From an uncultured Porphyromonadaceae bacterium (GTDB lineage: Bacteria; Bacteroidota; Bacteroidia; Bacteroidales; Muribaculaceae), in contig CAMWSP010000002.1 of NCBI GenBank assembly GCA_947176935.1, positions 1 through 44,263 on the forward strand: a DNA stretch of 44,263 nucleotides, in the 5' to 3' direction. The stretch's first letter is position 1. Each line of letters starts with the position of its first letter. Of the stretch, positions 43,597 to 44,263 are shown piece by piece. The notes beneath the pieces are model-generated. The model was given only the letters and a program-made list of their open reading frames with translations, ran no database searches and had not been told where the DNA came from. The position numbers and the translations under genes are program-made.

Positions 43597-44073
43597 ATGA
43601 GAAAGGCAAAGCCTAAGAAGCGGGTAATTCTTCCCGATCCCATGTTTCACGACGTAAAGGTTACCAAGTTCGTGAATCACCTGATGTATGACGGCAAGAA
43701 GAATACCGCCTTCACCATCTTCTACTCGGCTCTTGAAACCGTCAAGGCCAAAATGCCCAACGAGGAAAAAACCGCTCTGGAAATCTGGAAGCAGGCCCTC
43801 GACAATGTAACTCCTCTGGTAGAAGTTAAGAGCCGCCGCGTTGGTGGTGCAACTTTCCAGGTGCCCACTGAAATCCGTGCGGACCGCAAGGAGTCAATCT
43901 CTATGAAAAACCTGATCATCTACGCCCGCAAGCGCGGCGGCAAGACCATGGCCGACAAGCTCGCAGCAGAAATCGTTGATGCTTTCAACGAACAGGGCGG
44001 TGCATTCAAGCGCAAAGAAGATATGCACAAGATGGCCGAAGCTAACCGCGCATTCGCTCACTTCCGTTTCTAA
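43597..44073 (+). CDS. rpsG: 30S ribosomal protein S7
   Basis: S7 binds the 3' major domain of 16S rRNA and starts head assembly. I chose the ATG at 43597, giving 158 residues and the usual Bacteroidetes start [15 protein letters not shown]. An upstream in-frame start would add 33 residues not seen in the family. [19 protein letters not shown] and [19 protein letters not shown] are typical. It precedes fusA by 21 nt. Confidence 0.97.
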   Translation: MRKAKPKKRVILPDPMFHDVKVTKFVNHLMYDGKKNTAFTIFYSALETVKAKMPNEEKTALEIWKQALDNVTPLVEVKSRRVGGATFQVPTEIRADRKESISMKNLIIYARKRGGKTMADKLAAEIVDAFNEQGGAFKRKEDMHKMAEANRAFAHFRF

Positions 44074-44091
44074 TTTCAGCTCTCCCTTTAG

Positions 44092-44263
<172 letters not shown>

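Overview
The window looks like a chromosomal segment of a GC-rich member of the Bacteroidales. The genus is not determinable here; a Muribaculaceae-like gut commensal is my best guess. The support is: promoters of the Bacteroidetes type (TTTG, 19-21 nt, TAnnTTTG) with little Shine-Dalgarno signal; families typical of the phylum (DUF6029, Omp28-like, DUF5606, DUF4292, FtsL-like); C-terminal sorting domains of the type IX secretion kind; and a MurE with the DNPR motif that goes with meso-diaminopimelate. Two core loci fill the ends: the division and cell wall (dcw) cluster on the left and the start of the str ribosomal operon on the right. No gene-free stretch exceeds 300 bp, and I saw no tRNA, rRNA, CRISPR array, transposase or integrase.

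Layout. 1-14284 (minus strand): rsmH, ftsL-like, ftsI, murE, mraY, murD, ftsW, murG, murC, ftsQ, ftsA and the 5' part of ftsZ, nearly all overlapping or only a few bases apart. 14503-18215 (plus): an exported thioredoxin-like protein, a DUF6029 protein, an Omp28-like lipoprotein and a small T9SS cargo protein. 18216-18390: three copies of a 27-bp palindromic repeat. 18391-24479: two tandem GH20 beta-N-acetylhexosaminidases. 24480-24693: a 9-bp minisatellite, then the guaA promoter. 24694-33308: guaA, a DUF5606 protein, an exported endonuclease/phosphatase, dut, a TPR protein, a DUF4292 lipoprotein, an EnvC-like protein and a flippase.

33434-38541 (plus): six exported proteins in one apparent operon, ending in a strong terminator. 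They include two related small proteins, a DUF6175-like protein, two larger unknowns and a probable outer-membrane barrel. This is my best candidate for an undescribed envelope system. 38622-42448 (minus): a DUF4143-type AAA ATPase, then the operon aroK, alanine dehydrogenase-like, rnhA. The ATPase gene and its upstream repeats sit between exact 27-bp direct repeats that encode the last eight residues and stop codon of RNase H, including its last catalytic Asp. This strongly suggests an insertion at the 3' end of rnhA. 42553-44263: a fragment of an outer-membrane barrel gene, then rpsL, rpsG and the start of fusA.

How the genes fit together. The dcw genes make lipid II and build the divisome. 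The EnvC-like protein probably also acts in cell wall splitting. The GH20 enzymes and the small sorting-domain protein are probably surface or secreted products. All functions come from sequence motifs read by eye; no database search was possible.
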